Positions 33,196 through 44,578 of a DNA stretch of 64,000 nucleotides are shown here, in pieces (the stretch's first letter is position 1; every line of letters begins with the position of its first letter). This DNA is from Marchantia polymorpha subsp. ruderalis (taxonomy: Eukaryota; Streptophyta; Marchantiopsida; Marchantiales; Marchantiaceae), in NCBI GenBank assembly GCA_037833965.1, contig AP031359.1, positions 1,670,001 through 1,734,000 of the forward strand. The letters are read 5' to 3'. Made by a program: the position numbers and the translations under genes. The notes under the pieces are model-generated. The model saw only the letters and a list, made by a program, of their open reading frames with translations. It did no database searches and had not been told where the DNA came from.

Positions 33196-35530
33196 GTGCC
33201 CTTCGGCTCTTCGGGCCTCCAACTTAGCAAGCTCTTTGACTTGATTCTTCTCTCGTATTCCCGCAGTTACGATCAATCGCTCCGATCGTTTGACTGCGTC
33301 ATCGTATGCTTCCCATGATTTCTTCAACCTCGCGAGCAAATCCACTATCATCTTCTGTTCATTCTCATTAGAGATGCGAAGTCTGCCACAGGTCTCTTCT
33401 AACTCTGCACATCGTTTGGATTCCTTTGCCAGGTTCAATTGCAGTACTTCACACTCAATCTCCTTCTCCTGAAGCTGGGCCTCTCGCGCCTTCAATGCCG
33501 CCTTTGCTGCCGCGCACTCGGTTGACAAGTTTGCAGCTCGCTCCCGTGCCAATTCAGTCGCGGAATCCCACTCCCTCTTCACCGCTACTGCTTTCTTGAG
33601 CTGCGTTCTATTTCTCACCATCTCTACATAAAATCCTACCTACTTGGACACATCATACTTCTCTCTCTTCCTATCCAAGTATTTCAGTAGTGGAACTACA
33701 CTGTCTTGTAAGAAGTTAAAAAATGTGATCTCAACCCCCTTCGATTCCTCCTCCAAAGTCTTCTTCTCTTCTTCAAATCTCACATCTCCGGCAAGAGATA
33801 ACGGCAATGTAATGTCTGCGGCATCTACCACCGTCCCTCCAACCTGCAAAACAACCTGCTCAAGTATTTCGTCACTCAATGTAAGCTCCTTCACTTGTTC
33901 CTCACTTGTCCTCGGTTGAGGTATTTTTTCACTCCCCGCAGACTGTGTCCGCTCCAAAGACAAAGAATTTGGACTTACCATCTCCGTTACCTTCTTCAAA
34001 TGTTCCGCTGGTGCCTCTACCGTAACTTTGATTAATACCCCCGAAGGTCCTTCAATCTCCACAAGCTGTGTCGACTCGCCAATTGTGACTTCGGATGTAC
34101 TCACAATCGGGGCAATTGTCTTGTTCATGCTGCTATCCAATACTTCAATTGCCACCAATCCTCGATTCGCCCTCTTCTTTGGTCTCGCGCGAGTTTTCAA
34201 CTGCCTGATTACTTCTACCTCCGTTTCTGTTCTTCTGACTCCCAGCGCCAAATCTCCCTCGTCATCACTCATCACTTTTCTTCTCTTTGCCAAACGCCGT
34301 TCTGGCCTCTCCCGTCTCGTTAAAACATCCACCTGAACAAGTCCTCGAGCCGTAGTTTGCGGTGGGATTGATGGTCGCCGGCTGTTGTTTTTGATTCCTT
34401 CACTGGACTCAGCTATCAAGGTCTCATGCTTCCTCGGAAATCGTTTCTCCTCCTCCCTTGTAAGCAAACCCATGCCTTGATAGAAATTCACAAGGAAAGG
34501 AGTGATATGATTGATCAATGGTCCCGTCCACCGGGAGCCCGCATTCACCCAAACAAGATCGTGAAAGATTCTTGCCCTATGTACTCTCTGTCCAATCTGG
34601 ATTCGCTCAAAGAACCCTACTTGCCAGGCCGTCACATACGTCGTACGCGCCGGTCGCAAGATATGCATAATCCCCAAAGCAATCGCCCTTCTCTTCAGAT
34701 CTAGGTTATCAACTATCTTCCATACGTTCGTCCCCTACCTCTTGGAACTGAAAAGTGGCCCGTACAAGAATTCTCCAGTGCGCGTAAGTCCCACTCTACT
34801 CTTCTCAAACAAAAGATCTCCGTCGCTACCTGCGCACGGTCCCATCACCTTTGCCCAATATCCAATTGTCCACTGCATGGGATTACCTCGAAGATCCTCG
34901 CCCTCGGTCTTGTTCTTACCCAATATCTCCTTGCAGAGATAATGGGTAAGAATGCGAGATCGGCGAATCGGCGAGATGCAATTCCAGTTCCACAAAAGGA
35001 AATCGAGCCACAATTCGCTCAGTCGCGCCTGAAGGGTCATAATTCCTCGTAGGGCACCTTCAAGGAAACCAATTTCCGCACCTTATCACTCTTCTTGGGC
35101 GCCATGTTTCCAATTCACGTCTTTGCTGCTAGCAAGGTCGGTTGATTTCGCTCTCTCTCACTCTCGCTTGTTCTTGCTCAATATCGCAATGTCGGCGCGA
35201 AGGCTCCTTGTAATGCCCTTACCCTTGAAGCCCTAACCTTGCCTCCTCCCGCGCCTAGTAGAATTCTCGACGCATGCGAACGTCGTCCGGCCCGTTGCGC
35301 GATTTTAAATTGATTCCTATGTCTTCGCTGAAGACGAAGCTCTTGCACTGACCAGAAAAGGCTGCTCCGAAGATCTCAAGACCCGAAGATCTTCGGCCGC
35401 AGGCAAATACTAACTTATCCTATCATAACTCCTCAAAAGCTACTCATTCTACCTCATACGACTACTTTCTACACCAATATCTTTTAGTTTTGTTGATTTT
35501 TAAAGAAAAACAAAAAAGCTAGGCACCACA
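33196..35530 (-). pseudogene. Coding-LTR copy E2, 3' truncated
   Basis: It begins at 35530 (TGTGGTGCCTAG on the minus strand). The ORF start is at 35105 (MAPKKSDKVR). The N-terminal domain (34735-35040) has a small insertion between NCIS and HYLCKEILGK. The long frame 33640-34677 covers GIMHILRPARTTYVTAWQVG, HWARIF-type residues, the basic stretch RRERPERRLAKRRK and the acidic linker. The frame 33196-33621 covers the coiled coil (ELARERAANLSTECAAAKAA). Stops fall near 35045, 34680 and 33640. The LTR 3' part after about codon 650 is replaced by H-type sequence at 33195. E2 itself interrupts copy E4. Confidence 0.8.
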
Positions 35531-36247
35531 ATGCGCGTTAGCTTCACGCTACTCTTCTCGGACAAGAGGTCCCCGTCGTTACCTGCGCACGGCTCCATCA
35601 CCTTCGCCCAATGCTGAATCGTCCATAGCATGGGATTACCTTGGAGATTCTCGCCCTCGGTCTTGTTCTTATCCATAATTTCCTTGTAGATACTTGCCGA
35701 GATGCAATTTCAATTCCATAAGAGGAAATCAAGACGCAATTTGACAAGCTCGCGCCTTAAGGATCGTAATTCCTCGTAGGGCATCTTCAAGGGAACCCGT
35801 TTCCGCACCTTGTCACTCTTCTTGGGCGGGGCCATGTCTCCAATTTGCGTCGTTGTGGAAATGATGTCGATTGATCTCTCCGCTTCTGTCCTCGCTTGCT
35901 CTCATTCGGTATCGCAATGTCGGCGCACTCGCTTCTGCCTTTGCGTTTCCCTTGATGCCCTAACATTGCCTCCTCCCGGACCCGATAGAATTCCTAACGC
36001 GTGCGAACGCCGTCCTGCCCGTTGCGCAATTTGAATTGATTTTGATGTCTTTGCCGAAGACTGAGATCTTGCACTATCCAGAAAAGGCTGCGCCAAAGAT
36101 CTGAAGATCCGAAGATCTTCGGTCGTAGGCAAATTCTATCATAACTCCTCTAAATCTACCTTTTCTAACTCATATGTCTATCTTCTACTCAAATATGTTT
36201 AAGTTTTGTTGATTTTTGAAGAAAAACAAAAAAAACTAGGCATCACA
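35531..36247 (-). pseudogene. Coding-LTR copy E4, 5' part only, interrupted by E2
   Basis: It starts TGTGATGCCTAG at 36247 on the minus strand. The leader and ORF start (about 35834, MAPPKKSDKVRKRV) match E1-E3, and the N-terminal domain is present as far as GNDGDLLSEKSSVKLTRI. It then stops where E2's LTR start (35530) begins, so E2 inserted into E4. The rest of E4 is not found on the far side of E2. E4's outer edge interrupts the RNase H end of gypsy element K. Confidence 0.7.
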
Positions 36248-37708
36248 AGCTCTCTCTTGTTCATCTTTCCATTGCCACTCTTGATTCAACTTCAGCAACT
36301 GGTTCAAAGACAATGCTATAGCCTTAAACTCCTTCACATACCTTCTGATAGTAGTTCGCCAAACCCATGAATGCATGAACTCTACTCACATCCGTCGGAC
36401 AAGGGATGCGTGCGATAGGCTCAATCTTTGATTGCTGAACTTTCAAATCATCTGGATAGATCACATGATCCTAGTACTCAACATTCTCTTCAAAAAATTT
36501 ACACTCTTTGAGATGTAAACACAAACCATGAGCCTTCAACCGCTCAACCACAATCTGCAAATGTATCTGATGTTGCATCATCATGTCACTAAACATCAAG
36601 ATATCATCAATGTAATACCTGACAAAATCCAGCCCCGCTAGGAAGTTGTCCATAATTCTTTGAAACTCGGTAGGTGCATTTTTTAAGCCTAAGGTTAAGA
36701 ATCACCACTTATACAAACAATAATTGATGTGGAAGTTGACGGCCAAAATTGTTGTCTTGGCCTAGTCACCCGCTTGATACGACAACTAATGGTATCTTGC
36801 GCAAAGATTTAAAGTATTGAAAAAATCTTGCATGTCGGCCACATCAAAGATCTCCTTAGGTGTATGCATGACATATTGATCAAACTTTGTCTGCCAATTG
36901 ATAGGACGGTAGTATTTACATATTCGCTTATTTGTGTAGTTGCCATGTACATACTTCTTCACTAGCATGATAGTGGATGACACATACTCACCAAGCAACA
37001 ACTTCACAAATCAAACCTCCAATAGTTCAAACATCCTAGTCCTGATCAAGTTAGTCTCCATATCATTATACCGATAGAAACAACAAAAGATTGGCGTATC
37101 ACTAATCAACTCTATTTATATGCCATGTCCAATCAAAACATCCAACTCCCTGAAGTTAAAGTCAAAATAATTTTTATGAGCACGTAGGAATTGTGTCAAC
37201 TGTTATCTGTCTCCTCATCCTGTGATCTAATAATCAATCAATGACTTCCAATCTTTTTCTATTGACACATTAGAGGGAGACGACAGTCTCATTGATTGCT
37301 ATGCCATATCCTTCAAAGAATTAAAACGGCTTTCCGTACTCTCCTTTCAATCAACCTCCACGTGAAATACTACTCCAATCATCAATCACATCCCATGTAC
37401 TTCAAAGATGTGAAATACCACTTGTCTTGTTCCAAGTCAATACCTCTACCGTTTCAGAAGATAACTCGCTCACCAAAGGGGTTTCCACAACAGGTGTTGC
37501 TCAAAACCGACGTTGTTCAGCCAAATCAAGGCTTACAATCTAGGTCAAACAATTCAAGCCCATTGTCTAACCTAACACATGATGTCGTGCAACCTCCGAT
37601 AATGAAGATTTCATTGTTGTATCGGTAGAAAACTCCATGAAGCACTTTGCGTTAAATTTCATCAATTGTTACACACGAGTATTCCATACAAGCTTGGAAT
37701 CACCTTCC
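36248..37708 (-). pseudogene. Gypsy element K reverse transcriptase (left part of K)
   Basis: Minus-strand translation with scattered stops gives an RT. 36786-37007 shows YVSSTIMLVKKYVHGNYTNK, RICKYYRPINWQTKFDQYVM and TPKEIFDVADMQDFFNTLNL. 36471-36653 shows LKNAPTEFQRIMDNFLAGLD, the intact catalytic box YYIDDILMFS and HLKECKFFEENVEY. 36250-36460 shows PTDVSRVHAFMGLANYYQKV and the start of RNase H (LLKLNQEWQWKDEQER). 37300-37700 is the poorly preserved protease-RT spacer. This lineage differs from A and C. Its protease continues at 60034 on the far side of the nested insertions. Confidence 0.8.
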
Positions 37709-37713
37709 CTATA

Positions 37714-39778
37714 AGCATGTGATGCGTAAAAATTCACAAATGTGGATAACGCCATTCAAGGCTATTCCACTCGGTTAACCACCACCATAGGTGACCGATC
37801 ATCCACTCTCATCACCTATGAACGTCATCCAACATCTAAAACATCCACAGATGCGACAGTTGCCATATGCGCATAGCTCATGTCTACTCCTATCCTACTC
37901 AAAACTGCTGAAATCTCTAACCCTAGATTCTTCTTCGTCTCCTCTAAACCAGAAATGAACAAATTGACCATTCTTCCTATCTACTAATATCTTGCAACTC
38001 CTCTGACTCCCAATTCCTTCACTCGATGCTTTAGCTCATCCAATTTCATCCACTTCTTGTTTTGGATTTTCCATTCCACATAACTGCAAAGACATCGCTC
38101 TACCCTTGCACGCAATGCAGCATCCGTTTGTCGCTCCAACTGCTGCACTGTCGTCTTTGTCTCCATCAATTTTGCTTGAGCCGCGACCAACTGCTCTTCA
38201 ACTGCCGACAATTGAGATTACAATCTGCTGCAATCCGTGTTCGATTACAACCTACGCTCTAACTTTGAAGCTCAGACAGCTTTGCAATCAACTAATTCCT
38301 TCGCCCTACTAGCCAATTTGGTAACATGCAATTGATCTCTTGCTGCCAGATTCGCCGTCAGCTCCTCCGGGCGCTTAAATTTTCTCTCAAATCCCTTCCT
38401 CAACAATTCTAATGTGCCTCGAAGTTCCACTATCACCTTTTGTGCATTGTTGATGTCAACCAGAAGGTCCTTGCACTCAATCTCCTTCTTTTTATGAATG
38501 TATTTCTCATCTAATAAACTTCTCCAAAGTTCTGCACACTCCAACTCTTTCACCCAAAGTTGCTCATCCCACTCCTGCAAGGTAGCCGTCACGGTCGCGC
38601 ACTCAGAAGTTAAGCTCGCCACTCATCCTGCTACCTCCGCAGTTGCTGCCACCTTTGCCTTCGTTCTACTTCCCACTAACTCTACATAGGATCTGCTAAC
38701 TCTGGCTCCGCGTACTTTGCCATCTTCCCATGCAAATACATGTGTAAGAGAACTATTCCATCACTGAAAACATCAGCTACACTAAGCTCTACCGTCTTTG
38801 GATCTTTGGCCGAAGGCCCTTTGCTGCAGTCATAATGAACAGTACCCAAATACACCTAACACAAAGGCATCATCGGTTGCTCCGCGACAATCTTACTCAC
38901 TTCCGCCACCACTCTACCCAAAAGTTCTTCGACCGAATTTGACTCCACCGCTAGCTTGTTCAACTCTGCCTGCACATTTGAAGTTTTCTTACCCGTAGGC
39001 TAAAGATTTTTGGCTTAATGCGCTAGTGGTTGTTCTGAAGGTCAAAGACATTGACCCAAAGGTTCCGTCTCAGTCTCATCTTCTCGTTCTTCTCCTTCTT
39101 CCAAGTGATCATCCATGGGCACGTCCAAAGGTAGCCACTCCGAAGACCATTCATCTTCTGTTCTTGCATCCCGCACTTCCAATTCAACCCATTACGCCAA
39201 AGTCACCAGATGCTACGAAGTTGCTTCGCTACACTTTATATTATCCTCTTCCTCTATCCATCGGCGTCAAATTCATCTTACTATAAGAATGCATACTCGC
39301 TGTCCTCATACGCGTAGGAACTAGTCTTCTAGCCCGCAATCTTGCACGCCGATCCACCACCTCTGAAGCCAAAGACCTCTGCAATTTCCGCCGCTTCTTC
39401 ATAGGTCGTTCCTCGATGTTGTCTTCTGACTTGTCAGCTTCGGCCGAAGGCGCTACGAGTTCAATGCTGTCCTCCTCGCTGGCAACTTCATTACCTCCCA
39501 GCACTCCTTTGTTATTTGCAATCTCCCTCTCGAGCGGGAAATTCTGCTTCTCTTCCTCTATTAACAATTCCATCAAGTTCTTCATCAATTTCTTCATAGA
39601 AATTGACGAAGAACAGGTATAGATAATTCATCAATCCCCCAAATATATCTTTGACATTCCTGTTGTTGACACTCCACAAGATGCGAGCCCAATGCATTGG
39701 CTTCCCTATCACCTCGCGTTCTATGAACCCGATTTGCCACGTTGTTCTTGACAATTGCAGAATCTGCATGAGTGGCAC
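37714..39778 (-). pseudogene. Coding-LTR G, C-terminal half (interrupted by F at 39778)
   Basis: The G ORF continues here from 58982. The central block (39512-39793) has PLMQILQLSRTTWQIGFIER and MHWARIL. The basic linker (39241-39597) has PMKKRRKLQRSLASEVVDRR. The coiled coil (38272-38622 and 37984-38211) has SLTSECATVTATLQEWDEQL and SAVEEQLVAAQAKLMETK. The end is near 37822. Taken with 58982-60028, the unit is about 3.1 kb. CTATA flanks both outer edges (37709-37713 and 60029-60033), and K's protease frame is restored when G is removed. This left LTR end is diverged from the usual TGTAATGA. Confidence 0.75.
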
Positions 39779-41778
39779 TCTGATAACAAACAAATACTAG
39801 AATGGAGGATAATGGTACAAATTCGTTCTCACAGAGAGAGAAGCAACACCAAAGAGTCAAGAATTGTCACTAGCTAACATTCTATTGAGGAGTTTTACTT
39901 CTCATGCACATATCACTGCCAAAAGACACTGCTCAATTACAGCCAAAGGTCCAAAGAGCAGAGTATAATCATCCACACAACCTGAAATTTGTCTAATCAA
40001 AGCCTGTAGGAATTGCCTCCGACCTCACACTCAGAATTCACGTGAAAAACTATTCGGAATTGCTCACTCTCAACCCACTGCCCCGAATATCTGAACTCAA
40101 ACTTGCTTAAATCCTAAATAGCTCCAGGCACCCTCGGATTATTCGAATTGGACACTTGCAACTTGAGATGCGGTAGCTTTGACAAATTGAAGCGCACCAT
40201 GCACGGTGACACAACACACCACTTCACAAACGCGCATAAAAGGCACAAGTTGACAGCCAAAATGAAACAATTAACATAAAAGCCCCCCAAGGAAAAAGCA
40301 TTGATTCTCTTTATTCACTCCAAACTCCTAGACATCTCAACCGCCCGAGGCGAGCTACTCTCAAGCACGGTGTCATCCGACGCAACGGTTACACGGTCCT
40401 CTGAGCTTCCGTCCGCTCCTAATCTACGCAACACACCTAAAATCTTGATCTCTAAGTACTCCCGCGCTTCTTCTAATTCGGAAGAGAAAAAGTTGACTAA
40501 TCTAACTTACTGCTGATGTCTTGCGGTTCCGTTGGTCTTCATGTTCATCAATTGCCGCTCTAGCAAATCCAATTTCAGCCACTTCAACGTTTGAACTTTC
40601 CACATAACAAAATTGCGCAAACACTTTTCAACGCGTAGACGCAAACTGTCAATTGTCTCCTCCTTCAGCTATCAAAATGCCAATTCCACCGCTTTTGCTC
40701 TAGTCCGCGACATCTTAACTGCTCCTCAACTGTCTTTAACTGAGCTCATAGCCGATTGCAATTTGCATCCAATTTTAGTCTACATTCGACGTCAAAAGAC
40801 TTCGGCGTTCCGCAATCCATCAATCTCTTCTTCCAATTAGCCAATTCAACTTCATGCTTCTTCATCCGCTCCACCAAACTCGCCATAAGCTCATTCGCGC
40901 GTTGCAACTCCTTGTTGTGGGCCTTTGTGCGTGCTTCAATCCTTCCATGAAGTTCCATCCTCTCGGTCTTCATTGCTGCCATCGCCCACCAAAGATCTTT
41001 AGTTCTCAGTTCGTCTTTGGCCCGAAGCTCCTTCTCCTTGACTAGGTTCAACCAAAGGACTTCACACTCCATTAGCTTCGCTTGAAGGTGCTCTTCACGC
41101 TCCTGCAAAGTAATCGTCATGGTTGCGCACTCAGAAGTCAAGCTCGCAACTCTTTCTTCTACCTTTGCAGTTGCTTCCGCACACTCTTTCTTCATCTCTT
41201 CGGCGGTCTTCAATGTCGCTGCTCGCTTAATGTGAGTCTTATTCTTGACCAACTTTACATAGAACCCTACCTTCTTTGATATAGCGTAATTTTCTTGCTT
41301 CCCGTCCAAGTACTTCAACAAGGGAACAACGCTATCCTACAGGAAGTCCGGAATTGCAACTATCCATTCCTTCGACTTTTCCTCCGAAGATCTCCTCTCA
41401 GCTCGAGTCTCACCACCCCCGCAGATGCTTGAGGCAAGGGAATCTCAGGGTACCACCAATGTGCTCCACTACCTGCTCCAGTATCTCCTCGCTCAAAGTA
41501 AGCTCCTTCGCATGCTCTTCGCTTGTCTTTCAGAGAAGGAAGATGTGCTAGAGCACATCTTCCTTCTCCGAAATCTTATTCTTTTCTGAAGATGATTGCT
41601 TTCTCTCCAAAGACTGAAGACCTTGACTTGTTGTCGCCGTCCTTTGCTCTGAAGGTTCCACATCTTCCTCTATAGGATCCTCATTATGGATTCCCGAAGT
41701 TCCTACCCCTGCAGTCCAAAGATTCACCTCTTCCTTGGTATCTTCATCCGTTGTAGATGTGGCCCCCTCTGTCATGGC
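39779..41778 (-). pseudogene. Coding-LTR F, C-terminal half (interrupted by E3 and the hAT)
   Basis: The 3' LTR end TCTGATAACAAACAAATAC (39779) aligns base for base with the E-type end TGTAATGATAGACAAATAC. Non-coding sequence runs to the ORF stop at 40315-40317 (with AATAAA overlapping it). The coiled coil at 40746-41321 has SLTSECATMTITLQEREEHL and ANELMASLVERMKKHEVELA. The FLQDSVVPLLKYLDGKQENY-like block (about 41290-41345) and the acidic linker (41548-41775) follow upstream. The N-terminal half resumes at 57649. Target duplications are GGCAC (39774-39778) and GCCAC (58982-58986), 4 of 5 bases alike. Confidence 0.75.
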
Positions 41779-41940
41779 TAAGACTCGGCAAGGTAAGGTA
41801 AAAGGTAAGGGAAGGGCCTCTACCTTTTACCTTACACGTAGCACTATGGTCTATCTTTACCCTTTACCTCTACCTCAGGGTAATTACCCGGTTACCTGGT
41901 ACGGATTTAAAAGGTTAAAAAGTGACCCTTACCCTTAAAA

Positions 41941-42834
41941 GTTATTCTTACCGTTGCCTGTGGCGAAGGAATACCTTTGTCTTTCAAAGCTACCTGAGAG
42001 AGGATAGGCATCCAAAGCGGACACTCTCGCTCTACCAGCTTCAAAAGTGTGAGTTATGTTTGGTGCGTGGATCAAAGAACTAGAGCTTCTAGAGAGTTTT
42101 TGTTATTTTTCCAAATTTAATCACCGCCGCGTCATTTTTTCAACAAAGCAACATAAATTGTATCTGGTACATCAACTTTTGCTGTTGAACCGAGGGCGGA
42201 AATAAAAAATAATGTAAACACAAGTGTTAAGGTTCGGGTGTGCACAATTTGTTGCTTTTGCAGGGCACCTACATAGAGTATTACATATTCAACCTAGGCA
42301 CAAAAAAGCAGCTACCTTTCAATCAAATTGTTAAAAAAAACCATATGGTTTCGTATTACAGAACTGAAACCAGCCCAATATTCAAAAATTCTTCTACCTC
42401 ATTGATGTAGCAGCAGAGCTTTTTCAAGCCAAGTGAAAAGTCAAATAAACAAATAAATATATTTTTGAGAACATTTTTGCAAGACCGTGCTTCATAATGG
42501 CGGAAGTATTCCACAAAAAAATACCATGTCAAGAATATATTCTTGAAGCAATTGAGGCTACTATGATAAAAGTGGCTTGTTAAAAGCCGGATAGGAGGAT
42601 ACACAGGATTACTATTTGTAAGTTGAACCTCGGATAGTGACACACAATAACTTATATACTGAAGTGAGATTAACTCACAATAATTGAGCCTTTTTGACAT
42701 TGCATAAAAAACATCGTAAAACCTTGGATAAAACCACACAATATAGAAGCTTACTTGTGTATATTTGAAATCGCAAATAATTTGAAAGCTAAAGGTTTCG
42801 TTTCATCAAGTCAGAGTTCTAACAATGATTTCAG
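41941..42834. other. hAT interior without supported gene
   Basis: Between the left subterminal repeat and the phosphate-transporter exons. A minus-strand 127-codon frame (42356-42739) has no family features and overlaps AT-rich sequence; it is not called. Confidence 0.4.
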
Positions 42835-43490
42835 TTGGAGTAACTACATCCTTTTCTTTGATATGGGATGGAAAGGATGTTGTCATCTAGGCACAGAGAG
42901 ATGAATCCATTGACGCTTTCTCGTACAAAGGGGTGGTCTTGATCGCCACATCTTGGGTTGTGTTGCTAGTCCTGACGGCTACAGGTTGAAGAATGCTTTT
43001 GTTGGCTCTCCAAACACTAGTGTTGCGACGCAAAAATGCTCATCAAGTTGCATTCTGGACTTTGCCACTCATCGTCTTCTTCACAGTTCTCGTTAACATG
43101 TACTTCATCTTCATGAAGGTCAGTACCTGAATTTCATGAGAAAATAAGTCACTGATGTTTCAGTGATCATTCCTCTAGCAAGCTGCCATCTGCTGCCTCA
43201 GAACCTTGTCAAATTTCCGCTGGTTTACACGTTTTTTAGTTGATCAATTCTAAACCTCAAGCTTCGTTTTGATCTATGTGATCACACAAACACATCTCTG
43301 TGATATTCACTATACTTGGATGATATATGCGCAGGAAGCCAAGAAGCAAATGGACAAAGACGGCATTCACTGGTCATTTTCAAAGACTGCGTGGATTTCT
43401 GCTGTCATTGCAGCAGGTGCAGTTGTCATATCTACTGTCACAGTGGTTTCCTTCTTATACAAGAAAATGAACGCTTTGTTCGATAGTTGA
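42835..43490 (+). pseudogene. C-terminal exons of a PiT-type phosphate transporter inside the hAT
   Basis: Exon a (42835-43118) follows a GATTTCAG acceptor and ends ATGAAG|GTCAGT. Exon b (43335-43490) follows TATGCGCAG and ends in TGA; phases match (phase 0). Exon a reads SLIWDGKDVVI, a TAG in place of the expected Trp codon, then AFSYKGVVLIATSWVVLLVL, LVLRRKNAHQVAFWTLPLIV and LVNMYFIFMK. Exon b reads SKTAWISAVIAAGAVV and ends LYKKMNALFDS. The pattern (GGxxAVxW, KGVVxIxxSW, R-x-LVLRxxNA, final amphipathic KKM tail) is that of SLC20/Pho-4 membrane symporters, whose last transmembrane helices these would be. Upstream exons are not seen here. A second stop follows LTATG. This is probably host-gene sequence carried in the transposon. 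Confidence 0.65.
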
Positions 43491-44578
43491 TGCATCAATT
43501 TGTCACTTTGTATCTGACTGTTGTGTATGAACAGCTTAAAGAATGTTTGATAATCGTCATAAACGCTTAGAACCTATAATTTACCTAGATTCTACCGAAG
43601 CCTACTGAGGCATACAAACCTCTGATTTAATTCTATTCCATGACTCATAGTGAGGGTAATTGCGTCTACAACATCAAAAGTGTTCCTAACGCTTCAGTGG
43701 ATTACGAGAAACTTGCTCAACCATAGATGGTTTTGCAAGGTCTGCAGTTTGCAAAGTAGATTTGGCTCAACACATTGCTGAAATCTCAACTTGGAGCCAA
43801 ATAACTCATCAAAGAATCTGCCAACTTTGTCAACACTCTGTTCTATAGACGTGATCAATTTTGATCAAGTATAAGCCATATTCAAACAAAAATCTTCTAC
43901 TCTAAATTTCGATGAAAATGCAAGCTTCTTGAAAAACTAATTCTTATCACGGTAGAGCAGAGGGTCCGCATGATCGATGCCAATGGCTCAGAGGCATCAT
44001 ACAACACAAAACAACATCAAATGTTAAACATTGATAAGACTTCCAAAGGCACGGTTGAACATAGCTTTAACCTTCAGTGGAGCTTATCGTATGTGTTTGT
44101 ATAAAATAAAGATTATGCAATTTGGAATAAAATTTTTTCATCCATTGCAAGCACTCACAAAAGACCATACAGATTTCAGAACCCGCCTACATGGAAGCTC
44201 ATTTATGCGGAAAAACGTCAACATCTTATAACTCTTATGGCCTTCAGAAGATTATGAGGCCATGATAGTCAAGTACAATCCAAAACTTTGAAAATGTACA
44301 CTTACTTGGAGGTTGAGCAGCAGTTGTCATGTAGCATGAGTAGCATGCTAATCTTCCTTCACCGAGAGTAGAACTTTGCAATCAGATGCAACAATATGTA
44401 ATCCATGCCTTTAGGCGAATTCAAAATCGTGTTCAGCGTCAAAAACAAGGTCAGAGAATTGAGAATGAAGCATGGCAATGACGTCATCTTTGAGTATCTT
44501 GTCATTGTAACCGCCTTGCTCCTCCTCATGGTTTTGGACGATTGACTCCAAAATTTTCCACTAAAATTTTCCTCCCCT
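43491..44578. other. hAT interior, no supported gene
   Basis: Sequence between the phosphate-transporter exons and the transposase stop. Only short frames; no domain recognised. Confidence 0.4.

Noticed and set aside
42356..42739. 127-codon ORF (-) in the hAT
   Set aside because: AT-rich, with no domain and no counterpart in the related short element.
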